Assembly: GCA_905250125.1 (NCBI GenBank)
Contig: CAJNOL010000031.1
Span: forward strand, 62,001-126,000
Source: Rotaria sordida
Lineage: Eukaryota > Rotifera > Eurotatoria > Philodinida > Philodinidae
Direction: 5' to 3'
DNA length: 64,000 bases
Shown here: one piece after another, positions 23,277 to 36,000 of the stretch
How the letters are laid out: each line of letters begins with the position of its first letter
Numbering within the stretch: position 1 is the first letter of the stretch
Made by a program: the position numbers and the translations under genes
Notes under the pieces: model-generated
The model's input: only the letters and a program-made list of their open reading frames with translations
What the model was told of the DNA's origin: nothing
The model's database searches: none

Positions 23277-24789
23277 ATGTATAACAAACAAGTCGGAAAA
23301 ACTTTATCAAAAAAAATGGAAACATATATTAAATAATATAAAGCAATATTCAAGAAAATTTTGCCAATTTAACTCTTGACGATCGGAATAAAGATTCAGT
23401 AAATAGTGAACACTTAATTTAGTAATTTGCATCAATGTAATTGGTTATTGCGTTGTTACTTAACTTCAAATATCATGTGAGATAATCGTTTTTTTTTTAG
23501 TTGAAAACTATTTTGAATTCAATAAATTTATGTTTCACTAATTCGTAACAATTTGAGTTATGTTTTCTCTGTGCTGAAAATAACTTCTACTACCTAGGTC
23601 AATGGTTCTGGCCTTAGAAGTTCGTCGAAAGTAGTCTTTTTTCAAGGTAGTTATTCACCGGTGACCATAGGTGAGATTTTTAAGACAATTTCCAAATATC
23701 TTTCCTATTCTGTCTTTCCTGTTGGATATGGAAGAAACATAATAATGCAAAGCGGAGAATTCTAAATTTGAATCCCGTTGGATCCGATTGGATCATGTTG
23801 AATTTATATCTGGACATTAGACATTGTGTGATCCACCTAGTTTCTCTCTTATTCCCTTGCTCTCCTGCAAATATCTGGAAATTAACAGCTTAAATTTACT
23901 CTATTTTAACTTATCATTATATTCAATTATTGAATAATAAATTTAAAATGAAGAAAAAAAAATAGAACCAATAATTTATATTCACTTTTGATTGACTTCA
24001 TACCATAATATAATCTAAATTAAAAAAATAGAATAAAAAAAAAATTTATACTTATTGTTTTTGAGTAGTATAGCTCGCATTCTCGCCATAAACCGTCGTT
24101 AAGGAGCATGAATATTTTGTCTGGATTGGTGGAAAACGGCTTCGCGTCGTCATAAAATGTATTACAAATACATTTCACATGTTGTCTAATAATCACGAAA
24201 AACAAAACTAGATACTTTAATACTATTGGATTTCGTCGGATTCGACAAATTCTCACTGTCGCATATTATTGAATCGTATTTTTGAAAAAATTATCAGATG
24301 AACGTCTCTTTCTGTAGAGCTCACTTTATCTTCGGATGGAATGGCAGCATATTGAAGCCTTCCCTTTCACAACACTATATTTATATCATTCCACTTTGCT
24401 CTACACGTCTTAAGCAGTTCCTTTGTTGATGACCTATGCATTCTTCTCGTATGCCAAAGTGGTTCGAAGTTGCAAACTATCGCTCATGACTTATGTTATC
24501 TTTACTCATCATTTTATTGCTTTGTTATAATTACTTTCGTTCTTTATAAGTTACGTGCAATCAACATAATGTCTCTGGAGGCTCCATAATGGCAAGAGGA
24601 TTAAATAAACATATCGTTTTGTCTCCACTATATGATATAACTTAATCTCTCAACACATAAATATAAATCTGTACTATAAAAAAAAAATATCCCGAGTTAC
24701 CAAATACATAAAAACCGGCGCTGTCTAATTATTTTCATTTAACTTTTTAAATAATTTCGCTTATTTCATCTTCTATAAATTCAAACGAA
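23277..24789. other. Intergenic region, nothing supported
   Basis: No gene-like exon was found. The minus-strand frame at 24020-24256 has no splice partners or domain. The sequence at 23580-23870 is slightly less AT-rich but non-coding on inspection. Confidence 0.55.
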
Positions 24790-25869
24790 ATGTATGAATA
24801 CGAACGAATCAATAAACAACTTAATGATTATTATTCATTTGCTACATCTTTATTAAATTTTCTTCAAAAATATTTAATACAATTTCATAAATCATTAATA
24901 AATTATTCAATGGTTCTAAAACATCTTCATAAAAAATCAACTAATCTATTAATTAAAACTAATTCTAATCATGAATTAACTAAACAATTACATCATGCTT
25001 TTTTATCTTTAACACAAACATTTGATGATGAATATCATCATTTAGAACAACGAGCTTCATTAATAAAAATTATTCAATTAACAATTGAAAATCTTAAACA
25101 AAAAATCAATTCATCAATAATATTAAAACAAAAAAATAAATTACATAAATATACATATTGTATTATACGTTTAAATCGTAATAAAAAACGACAATATTTA
25201 TATCAATTAGTTCAACAAATACGAAAACATGATAAACTAACATTAACTTGGAAAGATAATCTTGATAATATAACATCACAAACAACAAATCTTATTTGGA
25301 AACTTTTCTCTTATTCACCATATAAATTTGATATAAAACCCTTACAAACATCATCAAGTTCCATATCAATCAGTGAAACAAATGTTGATTTACCTTGTAT
25401 TGAGAATGATAAACAAAATGCTCAATTATCTTCTTCAACTGAATTAGGATCTGGTGATCAATTACAATTAAAATCTATTAAAGAAACTATACTACATGAA
25501 TCAGAACAAGAACAAAAACAAATATCAAATAGTAACAATGCTTTAATCATACCAGTAAATCTTAAAAGAAATTGTGATGAAAATCGATCACTCTATTCAA
25601 CTGATATTGATGAAACAATTGTTGAAAAAAATCGATTACATAATGATTTCATAGATGATGAAGATGATCGATGGATAAAATTAGTAAAACAAAATGAAAT
25701 TCAATGGCAACAAACAAGATCAACATTATCAATATTAACAGATCAAAGTAGTGATGATAATGAAAGTATTATAAAACAACATAATACACTAATTAAAACA
25801 AAAAATTCATTACATTTATCTGATCTAAGTTATACAACAGATTATTATTCACAAAATGAATCAGATTAA
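24790..25869 (+). CDS. Intronless coiled-coil protein, unrecognised
   Basis: A single uninterrupted frame of 359 aa starts at 24790 and stops at 25867-25869. Codon use matches the real genes here (A/T-ending third positions, many CAA, AAA, TTA). Residues about 1-180 are strongly helical and basic, with regularly spaced Leu/Ile, compatible with a long helical bundle of the BAR/IMD kind. That is inference from composition only. Residues about 185-359 are acidic and Ser/Asn-rich, likely disordered, with acidic patches such as DDEDD. There is no signal peptide, membrane segment or zinc motif. Lack of introns is unusual beside its multi-exon neighbours and could mean a retrocopy. I do not recognise the family. 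Confidence 0.7.
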   Translation: MYEYERINKQLNDYYSFATSLLNFLQKYLIQFHKSLINYSMVLKHLHKKSTNLLIKTNSNHELTKQLHHAFLSLTQTFDDEYHHLEQRASLIKIIQLTIENLKQKINSSIILKQKNKLHKYTYCIIRLNRNKKRQYLYQLVQQIRKHDKLTLTWKDNLDNITSQTTNLIWKLFSYSPYKFDIKPLQTSSSSISISETNVDLPCIENDKQNAQLSSSTELGSGDQLQLKSIKETILHESEQEQKQISNSNNALIIPVNLKRNCDENRSLYSTDIDETIVEKNRLHNDFIDDEDDRWIKLVKQNEIQWQQTRSTLSILTDQSSDDNESIIKQHNTLIKTKNSLHLSDLSYTTDYYSQNESD

Positions 25870-28800
25870 ATGACATTTGAATGAAAACTATTGATATAAT
25901 TTAGAGATTAAGTACAATTTCTTTTTATGTTATATTAAAAAAAAATTTTCCAGTTGGATTTGTTAAATACATTTGTTGAGTTTTGTAATGAGAAAACTAG
26001 AATCAATTATGATAAGTGAGACAGAAAGGCAAAAAATTTGTATGAGTATTTATTATTATCAATGTTCGACTCTCTTCTATCTCCACATATTGATAACCTT
26101 TGACCTATGCTGTAAAACTATGCACATATAAAAAGAAAGTCAACAAAGAAACATTTCTTAAATCATGGAGACATACAAAAGGTTGTCAATAAATTAAATA
26201 TTCACGTTTTTTTATAAGACAATGGACTCTTAATAAACTAAGAAAATAAATTCAAATATGATTGTTTTAACAATTGATGATATCATCACAGGCAATGATC
26301 AAGCAAAGAAAGTTAGACGGAAAAGAATATGCAACATAAATCATAAAACTAAGCCATTGAGTATGAGATTATTTTATCATATTATTAAAATAGGATTATT
26401 CTTTGCTAATAATCTAAAAAGAAAAACCAACGCAAAATTCAATTAAGATAAATGAAAAATTTACATGAGACTTCTTATCAAGAATTTTTGTTACAATTTT
26501 TGCAACTTACATCAGAGTATATACTGGATTTGACACTTAAAACCAAATCTCATGTCAAATCTTCATCGCATGAGTATCCAATTAGATAAGATCTTAGAGG
26601 ATGAAACGAAATCTTTTTTTTTTAATTTTATTATCTTTTTTACTTGAATTAATTTTAAAAGGATTATAACCTTTCTAATATCAACAAAAATCATCTAGTT
26701 TCCTCCTTTTAAAGTCTGTTCTTATTATAAATGAATAATGAACGGACTACTACATTATGATCAACATCTATATATTCGTTCAACAGAAAAAAGACAAGTA
26801 AAATTAGGTTATTTTGAATTATACTGAATTTTCTTTTTGCTGATTTAAATATGAGTGTGAATATAGATGGAGAGAGAAAAATCAGAACCACGCTCTAAGT
26901 TGATTGTCAACTGAGATGGTAACAGATTGGTTTAGTAATCAACTACTTGATTATAATAGAATGTTATATATAGAGTCAATCATATTTGATCAAGACCCGT
27001 TTTCGGCTAGGAATTCATTTGGCGACATTGAAATCGACAAACAAGATCGTCGGCGAAGATGCATTGGTTCGTTTTAAAACTAATCGGATCTTCTGGATGC
27101 AATTTTGGAATATATTTCATACTTTTATAAAATTTTAGTTTTTATCGAATCATTATAATCGAAGAAAATAGTTAATCTAACATGAATAAATGAATAAGAT
27201 TTTCGAGTTCAGATTAAATAGAAAACATCCGGCAGGGTGCAGGTTCCAAAACTTGAATATGGGCACGGCTCTAAAGTCTCATAGGCGTTAGTAGGTTACA
27301 AGTTCAAACTACTAGTTGTGATGCACATAACGTGAACCCAACATATAGTTAACGGTAGTCATCAATCCATATTCAGAGAAAACATGTTTGAGAGAAACCG
27401 CAGTTAACCACTACGAGCTTACTGTAACCACGATATTATATATGATGTTTGCTACCAGTTTCCTATATCACGATGTTGGACACTTTAGCCTCTATAGATC
27501 TCATATACATACAGTGGTGGAGATAATCAAAATTGCCGTTCATCACTCTCAGTCATTCTTAAGGCGAAGTTTTGAGTGAAATCGAAATTGACCACACTGC
27601 AGTATTTGCAACAGAAACTTTGGCTTTTAGTGTTCAAAGTACTTATGATATGATCTATTGTCGTTACACATTTTGCGGACGATATAAACAAGTCGTAGAG
27701 GAATATGGGAACAAGAAGAGGATGTCGTGCTCTATTATAAGACACTTTCTAATTATTGTCTCAATGACTCTGTTGCAGCCAAATAATTTTGAAATAAATA
27801 GAACTTTGAAATGCATACTAAACAATTCCTTAAAAAACAGCTTACCTGAGCTTTGCAAAAAGTTCAGGAAAGATCAGACATTCTGAGTCAGTTTTGCGAA
27901 TTTAGATTATCTATTTCAAATCTGCTGTAAAGAAGATTTTTTTTTCCAGGTTTTACTAAATTACCAGAGTTACATAGTTTATTTGATATTTAAACACTAC
28001 TTCCTATCGCAGCATTGAGAAGCTGTAGTTTTGATCAATTCTATTAAATTGTGAGAGTCAAACCGTATATTCGATTATTTTTACACTATCCGAAATCGCG
28101 GTTTTCTCAAAACATACGGTCTCAGATGGTTTATCAAAGCCGAATAAAGGATCTAATTTTCATGACTTCATTAAACAGGTAAAAACTGTGATTTCAATTG
28201 TCGTGATCTGCCACAGCTTCTTAATCAAATTTTCTCTATGAATAATTCAAGTTACAGTGAGTTGCCAAGGGACTATAACTTAATTTAAAACATTGAGTCA
28301 AAATGATTAAAATAGATATAATCTGTTTTAATTTGAACAATATGTATGAATTAAAAACAAATCAAATATAGCAAGCAAAATAAGCATATAGTGTTGAATG
28401 TATAGGTAACTGTTCAATGTTACTTGGAATACGTACAATCATTTTTCTACGATGTGTTGCATCCGATGTAACGAGTGGCACATATTAAACAGGATAATAC
28501 GTTTTATTCTCTTTTGGATACTTCCTAATGTAGTAAAGACTCTGTTTTATGATTATTCGATAGGCAATGATTTTGTACGACAAAGTTGTTATCTTCGTTT
28601 TTATAATAATTTTTTCTTATTGACGTAGAATTGAAAAGATTATCACATACTTAGTTGTCAAACTACGACGGTTAAAGAAAGGAATAACTAAATACATGTC
28701 TCAGAATTTTAGAAAGAAAAATTTCTGTGACGAGAAAAACTTTTTGTCATTGTAGGTTTTTAATTGAGATCAAATTCAAACTTTTCATTGTTCAATATTT

Positions 28801-31676
28801 TAATTTGATGTCAAAAGGAAAAAATATAGTAAAAACTAAGTCAACAGTATTGGATAAGCGTAAAATACAGTCTTTACTATATTGAGAAGTGTTCTAAAGA
28901 AAGAACAACGTTTTATCTCGTTTATTATGCGCAATTGGTTCAAATATCAGTTATCACATTCAGTAGAAAACTGTATCGTACACAATACTTCTGAAGACAT
29001 TGCAATCAACAACAATGTTAGATTTATACTATTGACATACTGGAACATTGTTCAAAGTGCTGACAATGTTTACGCGTTGTGTTTTTCGATAAACATTTTA
29101 CTAAACCTGCTCTTCAATTACTATATAAATGTCAACAAACACGACTAAAAGCTTCGTTGATAAATATCATTAACATATTTGATCAAATAACCGTATGAGT
29201 AATGACAACATCATACCAATTTTGAGGCAGACACATTCGAAATTCTTTTTCTTTCTCCTATCATGTTATTCATCGATTCGTTCGTTTCATGTTCAAAGTA
29301 ACATATTACAAAAATGTTTGAATAAAGGATCTAGTTTGAGGCCAAAAGACTATCTCTATAAAATTAATCCCCTATAAACATTGATACATGACTAGAAATG
29401 AATATTTCTTCGACGATATACTTTCAAGATTTCATATCCTAATTATTTTTAGGCTTTTCACGATTATTATGTTCTAACTATTGACCTTTTGGAAAACTCT
29501 TTTTGTTTCAAATATATCTCTATATTCGTATATAACAATGAATATATACAACGAAAGTTCTTACGAAGAAATCCATGTGATTAATAATCTCCGTTTGAAT
29601 TGATATTTTGATCATAGATAGGACTCATAGTGTAGATAAAAATCTTGAAAGAGTTCGTATCATTAAATTTTTCTTCTCAAGTTATAATCATTTTACTGAG
29701 CTTTCCGCCTATTGTAGGATATCAATAGAAAAATCGTAACAAGAAGGTTTGGTCTACGATTCTCCACAACGATAGCTCTTATAGCTTTTATAGTATTCTG
29801 AAGGTTTCAGTTCAAGCAGATGTTCCCATTCTGAGATAACACGTTGGCAAAAAACGTTACTTTCACATAAAAGCTTCAAAAAGAAGTGTGCATTAGATAT
29901 ACAATATCTTAAAGAGAAATCATCCTTTTGAATTAAAACTTTCAGGATATCATAAGGACTATAAAATTTATTTGTTGGAGAGAATTTCAGACTGGAAGTA
30001 CTTGTTGCAATTCGTCTGATGATATTCTACAATAGGCTGAAAGCTAAATAAAACGACCATAACTCGAGGAGAAAAGTCTAATGTCACGAACCCCTTTCAG
30101 AATTTTTATCTACGCTATGATTTCTACCTATGAGCAAAATATGAACTTCAATAGATATTATCAGTCGAATGAGTTTTCTCGTTAGTTTCAATCAAGAAAA
30201 ACAACAATATTTGAAACTAACTTGATACGTTTATATATATTCCACAATAATAGAGGATTAAAAGATGCGTGATCTGTTAGATATTTTTCTTATTTTGATG
30301 ATGACACAAACTAAGTAAATAATAAGTGTCTCACTAATGCCATCAAGTGAACAAAATCTCAAGAGACATTCTCGTGTTTTTTCATATATATATAGGTCAA
30401 TTAACAACTATGCCCTTCAGTCAATTGGAATTGAAAAATATATTTTGTACTGAATAACTTTTCAAGAAAAATCGTTATATTAAACAATTTATCCAATGAA
30501 TACCTAACATCTTTTCCTATTAAAATTAATCAATGAACGTTTTTTTCAAAATGTCAAAAAATACAGTTACAATTAATTTCTTAGTAGTGGAAATGATCGA
30601 CTTCCTTAATAGAGAGAAATTTATTTTATTTATTTAATATCTTATTTCGTACAACTTTCCTGGATGAAATAAAAATATTTGGTAATTCTATCTTTAAAAG
30701 GCTTTCTCGATAAATATTTACGTTAATGTTTTTTTTTGCTTGTTGAATTTATATTTAATAAACAAATATTCCTTAGACTTCATAATTCTTTTTCTTCCGA
30801 CACAATGAAAAAATATTGATAAAATTATATATTTATTTCATAAAAAGCCATCTATGTTTATAAAAAATTCTACTTTTTTTGTTTATATCTTACAAACAAC
30901 AATTGATATGAATCATCTCATCAATGAAACCATTTCAAAGATTCGATATGATATTTACCAAACTAAGCTGCAAATCAATACGATTTCGTGTATTAGTACA
31001 ACATTATAATACGTGTACTATTATTAAATTTCTAATAATCTATGCGTGTAAGATTATAGCATATAGTTTAAATAAATAATCCCCAAACAATTGATTAAGT
31101 ACCATCATAATAACGTATAAAACCCAGTTTGAAAAATCATTACCATTGAAGAAAATGTTTGTATACCATCTTATTTGATTATTTAATAAATTTGGTATGG
31201 ATCAAAAAGCTTTTAAAAAGGAATCAAAATGCACAAAATTTAATATTATATTTTAACTAATAAAGAAAAACTCACTGATTAAAACTTTTTTTTAATCTTT
31301 GATGATTGATATAAAAGTAAAACGAAATAATTTATTGCTGATTATTGAGATAACATAAATGATACAATAAAAAATGTAATTAATGAAATAAAAATAATAA
31401 AACATATCATTAAAACAGTGTACAATAAACGTTTTCGATATTCACTCATTATTTTACAAGATCAATTCTTAATATAGAAATTTTTTTATGAACAATTCCT
31501 TTTTTTCTCTTTTTTTCCGAACAAACTAATTTCATAAAAAATAACAGACGAAGAAGAAGAAAGAATATTGTTTAATAATTATTAAAAATGTATAATATGA
31601 AAATATACAATATGTTCACGTAAAATAATGTTAGTTTAAAAATTAATAATATTAATATACGTAGTTCGTCCAATAT
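25870..31676. other. Longest gene-poor stretch, 5.8 kb
   Basis: No intact gene was recognised. Overlapping frames at 27388-27886 and 28882-29148 contain some hydrophobic, protein-like stretches (for example DNVYALCFSINILLNLLF near 29060) that might be fragments of a decayed membrane protein, but no chain of exons holds. Foldback D lies at 29615-30137. A tRNA-like string near 27255-27315 was examined and rejected. The remainder is AT-rich. Confidence 0.5.
29615..30137. repeat. Foldback element D
   Basis: The left arm at about 29615-29813 pairs with the reverse complement of about 29930-30137. Matching blocks include CATAGTGTAGATAAAAAT against CATAGCGTAGATAAAAAT, CTCAAGTTATAATCATTTTA against CTCGAGTTATGGTCGTTTTA, and GCCTATTGTAGGATATCA against GCCTATTGTAGAATATCA. 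The unpaired spacer is about 115 bp. There is no coding potential. Confidence 0.85.
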
Positions 31677-31841
31677 CTAATGAAGAATAAGCCAAAGAGC
31701 ATGGATTATACCAATTATGTAAAAACCAAGAATAGTTAAAACTAAATTGATTAGCACTTGCTTATTACAGGCTTTTTGATGTAGATAAACAGCCAGTGGT
31801 GGAATGAAAATAGCAATAATAATTAATAGAATGTCAGCCAT
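31677..31841 (-). CDS. PMP3 / stress-induced hydrophobic peptide (UPF0057)
   Basis: A 54-residue protein starts at the ATG at 31841 and stops at 31677. It is the normal length for the PMP3/RCI2 family (52-60 aa). Two membrane helices flank a short polar turn: residues about 3-19 (ILLIIIAIFIPPLAVYLHQK) and 29-53 (NLVLTILGFYIIGIIHALW). The PPLAV, the Cys-containing loop and the GIIHALW ending are family hallmarks. These plasma-membrane proteolipids affect membrane potential and salt tolerance in yeast and plants; they also occur in nematodes and other invertebrates. An upstream in-frame ATG at 31871 would add ten residues, but the family start MADIL fits better. No intron was seen. Confidence 0.9.
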   Translation of the reverse strand: MADILLIIIAIFIPPLAVYLHQKACNKQVLINLVLTILGFYIIGIIHALWLILH

Positions 31842-33044
31842 ATATCGTGATGTAGATGGATTAACCTGCACTTAGGTTTATGTGAAAAAAAGAAGAGAAA
31901 ATACAATGAATGTGTATTATGTTTTTCTTCTCGAATTCTGTTATAATCAGTGCTAAAGAAAAAAAGAGAGCAAGAGAAAGAAAAACGACAATTCTTTTTA
32001 ACGGGAGGAAGAGACGTAAAATAATTCTGTGTGCAATCATATTACCTTCCAATTCAGTTAACCGATGAAGTAATAAAACTAATAAAGACATGCGTATATT
32101 TAACGAAAGAAATACGAAATACATGAGCAAATAACAGCAAATGGCAACAAAGAAAATGATTGATTGTTTCATATTTCCTATATTTGATTATGAAATCAAC
32201 AGAGTCACGTTTCACAAACTCTATTTTAAATCAAGGTTTCGTTTATGCATTCTTGTCAAATCAAATAAATAGAAGATTTAGCTGATTTACAATGAGAAAA
32301 ATCAATACATATAATAATTTAATAACGTATTCTTTTGCATTTGGACAAGAATAGCAAGACTTTTTTTTTTATTAAGATTATTTAAAAAAAGATTAGATCA
32401 ACTTATTCGAAATCAAAAATATTCTCTCAATACAATAATTCAATTCATCATACTATTTCAATAAATATAAAGATATTGATGATAGAAAGTATCATGCAAA
32501 AATAATCTAACTGTTCATATAATACAGAATTTCCTATGTCAATAATCGAGAAGCCAGTAAGTACAAGAATTAGATCTAGTATTTACAAAACCTATATAAA
32601 CAATGTCAAGGAAATATTTTCATATCAATAAAATCGTTTACGCTTTGTCGGCTTCAACTTACATAACATTTAATCAGACAAAATAAACATTATTGATTAT
32701 TTTTCAATTATTAAAATTCTGTTTAATAATAATCTCTATTTTTTAATCAGTATAAAACTATTAATTAGATAACATCAAAGTTGGCATTCGATCATTTCTT
32801 GCTTTTATTTTCTCGATACATTTTAATAAATAATTATCTCAAAAATATAATATTCTATTTCTATTTGCTTGAAATATATCTGATGAATATCAATTGTAAA
32901 AAACAAAATACACAGCTTGATTGTTTACTTGTGGTAAGGAATATTATAACAAAAGAAAATAAATTTTCCTAAATAATCGAAACAAAAAAATCCAACATCA
33001 ACAACACACATCATGGTTATCGACTATAAAAAAAAACAAGTTGG
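31842..33044. other. Intergenic region, nothing supported
   Basis: AT-rich space between the PMP3-like gene and the 3' end of ADCK5. Open frames at 31861-32172 and 32781-32972 are hydrophobic by composition only and have no support. Confidence 0.55.
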
Positions 33045-36000
33045 TTATTGAAATGCTTCAACCATATGTTCAATTTCTTTTGAAATATACCCAAAGAACA
33101 CTAATATTTTCAAGAATCTATATTTAAACCATCGTTCTGTTCGATCTTTGCTAAAAACAAAATATAAAATAATGAAATAATGTTTTTCAAAATAGAAATA
33201 TTAACTTACAAAAGTATCAGATCAAAAATAAATAATTCTAATCGTGCATAAAAACGATCTTTGAAAAATCTTTGTGGTTTTTCATATTTTCGAGCACCCA
33301 AAATAGCACTACAATAAAAGAAAAAAAAAGGTAAACATTTATTATCAATCAAATTCATATATTTCGATTCAAGGAAAATAAATTTAATATTTGTATTCTA
33401 AAATAAATTAAGATCACAATAAATATCGATTTCTTTAGTGAATTTCTGTAAAAAAAAAACGTCAAACTCTATCATTTACAATATATCATCATAAGTTGAA
33501 ATTTCAAATTCGAAAACATCTTGCATTGATATTTTCATAAAAAAAACCATTAGCTATTCCGTTAGATGATTTAAAAATTGAGTCATTTTCATACTGAACA
33601 TTTCTTCATTTGCTATTTTATTTTTATAATAAAACATAAAACTACGATCTTAGTTTAGTATTATCATTACGGAACAATTATTCATAGAAAATCGAAAGAA
33701 AAAAACATGAAGTCAATCAGAAATGAAAACGCATAATAACCAACCTTCGAGCCATAATAGTATGTCGATCAATTAGATTTCCATGATCCCGAATTGTTGA
33801 TCGTATTTGATTTAAATTCCTAGAAAAAAACAAAATACTTTATCAAATATTCATATTTCACTTCTTTTTTTATGGAATCTAATAGTTCGCAAGCAGATGA
33901 AATATTACATTTTGACTATAGAAAACTACCTGAGAACAAGAATAAGCTTGTCCGGTAATTGCTTGAATACATAAATAACTTCATCCATTGTTTCTCGAGC
34001 TTTTAATCGTATTCGATCCATTTCCTCTTTAGTTATTTTCTGTCGGAATGATACACTACCATGTCGAGAACGTAATGATTGCATAATAAGTATTTCCGCA
34101 AATAAACGATGATACTTTTCTACATATATACATATATATATATATGATTTCAAAACAATAGAATAATCCAAATTCTTTTAATCTCACATATACATAAAGA
34201 CAATTATATCAAAGAAAATGACGATGATAACTAACCTTAATATCATTAATAATGGTCGAGGCATATCATGAAGAGTTCGTAAGACACTATCTTGAATATC
34301 ATTGAAAATAAATGTAAAATCTTTACGTATCGCCAATTTTTTTTGTGGACTCATATTTAAAAATTCTTTTTCAGTCTAATAGGGTAAAATAAATAAGATA
34401 AACAAAACTTTTAGTGAAGAAAAAAAACCGAAGTTTCTTACAGGAAGACGAATTTTTCCTTGTGCATGTGCTGCTTTTTGTTCATCAGATGACATTCGAT
34501 CCCATACTTCAGGTAATATTGCCAATTCATGTATAGGTCGATGAATTGGATGCATAGTTAGAACAGTAGCAAATGTTAAATAATCTTTCTCTACATCGGG
34601 AAAAAAGAAATACGGTTAGGTTTTCAATCGTCATCATTTTCTTCTAATTGAGTTTTGTATATGCGTGAAAACATAATAGACTTACCTTGTACACCAAGTG
34701 CTAGTGAATAGTGTTTCATTTTATCTTCATCCTTCAATATAATTGATTTCCATAATTGACATAAAGCTTCTCGGTCTTTTGGATTAATTGTTACATATAA
34801 ACCATGATCAAGTAAAACAATTTGAACGTTTGATTTCGTTGGTGTTTTTGGATCTTTTCTGACATAAACATTCCCTGGCTAAATGCATACAATGAGAACC
34901 AAAATTATTCGATAAGGATTATTTTCGATTTTTTTCCTTGTCGTAAACGTTAGAAAGAAATCAAATTGTGATTCGGATAGAGAAAATGATTTCTAACAAG
35001 AATATAAGGAAATATAAATCATTTTCAGATTCATTAAGATAGGGACTCCAAAAAACCGAAACACTAGTGTTAAAAAACGTAGAGCACGTAAATATATTCT
35101 TGTTTAGATTACATAGAACGATAGAGTAAACCATCCTCTAGAAAATGAGATATCGCCAAGTTCTCTACGAGTTTTTTTTGTCTGAGGCACAGCAATTTGA
35201 TTGAAGGTCAAAAAATCGTTTTTCTATACGAAATTGAAAATAATGGACTTAAAGTCTTCCATAAAATTGCTGTACCTCAGCTAAAAAACATCGCAGAGAA
35301 CTTGGAGACATCTCATTTTCTAAAGAACTGTTTGCTCTATCGCTTTGTGTAGTCTAAACAAAATTATATTTATTCGTCCTAGGTACTGAAAAACTAGCCT
35401 TTTGATTTTCTAGAGTCTCTATCTTTGGCAACTTGATAATAATTTTTATTTCCTTATATTCTTTTCGAGAACAATTTTCTCTATTCGAGTCACTATTTGA
35501 ATTCTTTCTAGCGCTTACGGCAGCGAAGAAAAAATTGAAAAGAACCTTGTTGAATAACTTTGAGAATCACTGTAAAAATATACATACACAGTCGCTCCAA
35601 AAGTTGACCATACAGCTTTAATTTTGTAATACTAACTCGCATAGAGAATTCAAATAGTAGATTGAATAGAGAAACTTGTTTTTAACAAGGATTTGAAGAA
35701 AATAAAGTCTTCAAAATATTCTCAAAACTCAGAATCTATACAAAACCTAGTTTTTCAGCGTCAAGAACCCAAAAATAAGAGTTTCTTTTGATTACAGGAA
35801 GCAAAAGAGTAAAATGAGACATCTCTAAATTCTCCATGACATCTTTTGACTTAATCACATGAAATTTTAGAGAACCTCAAACGTTCTTATTGTTCAGTTT
35901 TTCCTTCGGAAATGGCGAAAAAAATCATTCTCGGGCATTTTTTAGAGTCGATATAGCTTTGTCAAAAAATGCCATACAGACCTTGGAGATATCTCATTTT

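Noticed and set aside
27255..27315. tRNA-like string with GGTTACAAGTTCAAAC resembling a B box
   Set aside because: No acceptor stem, D arm or anticodon arm could be paired, and the A-box spacing is wrong.
27960..28270. Possible further inverted repeat around ACCGTAT/ATACGGT
   Set aside because: Only short words pair and their spacing is inconsistent, unlike elements A-J.
27388..29148. Overlapping frames with hydrophobic segments, possibly a decayed receptor
   Set aside because: No signature motif, no consistent exon chain, and hydrophobic stretches arise easily from T-rich codons.
31861..32172. 103-codon hydrophobic frame next to the PMP3-like gene
   Set aside because: Composition-driven; no family features and the frame overlaps the PMP3 5' region without splice sites.
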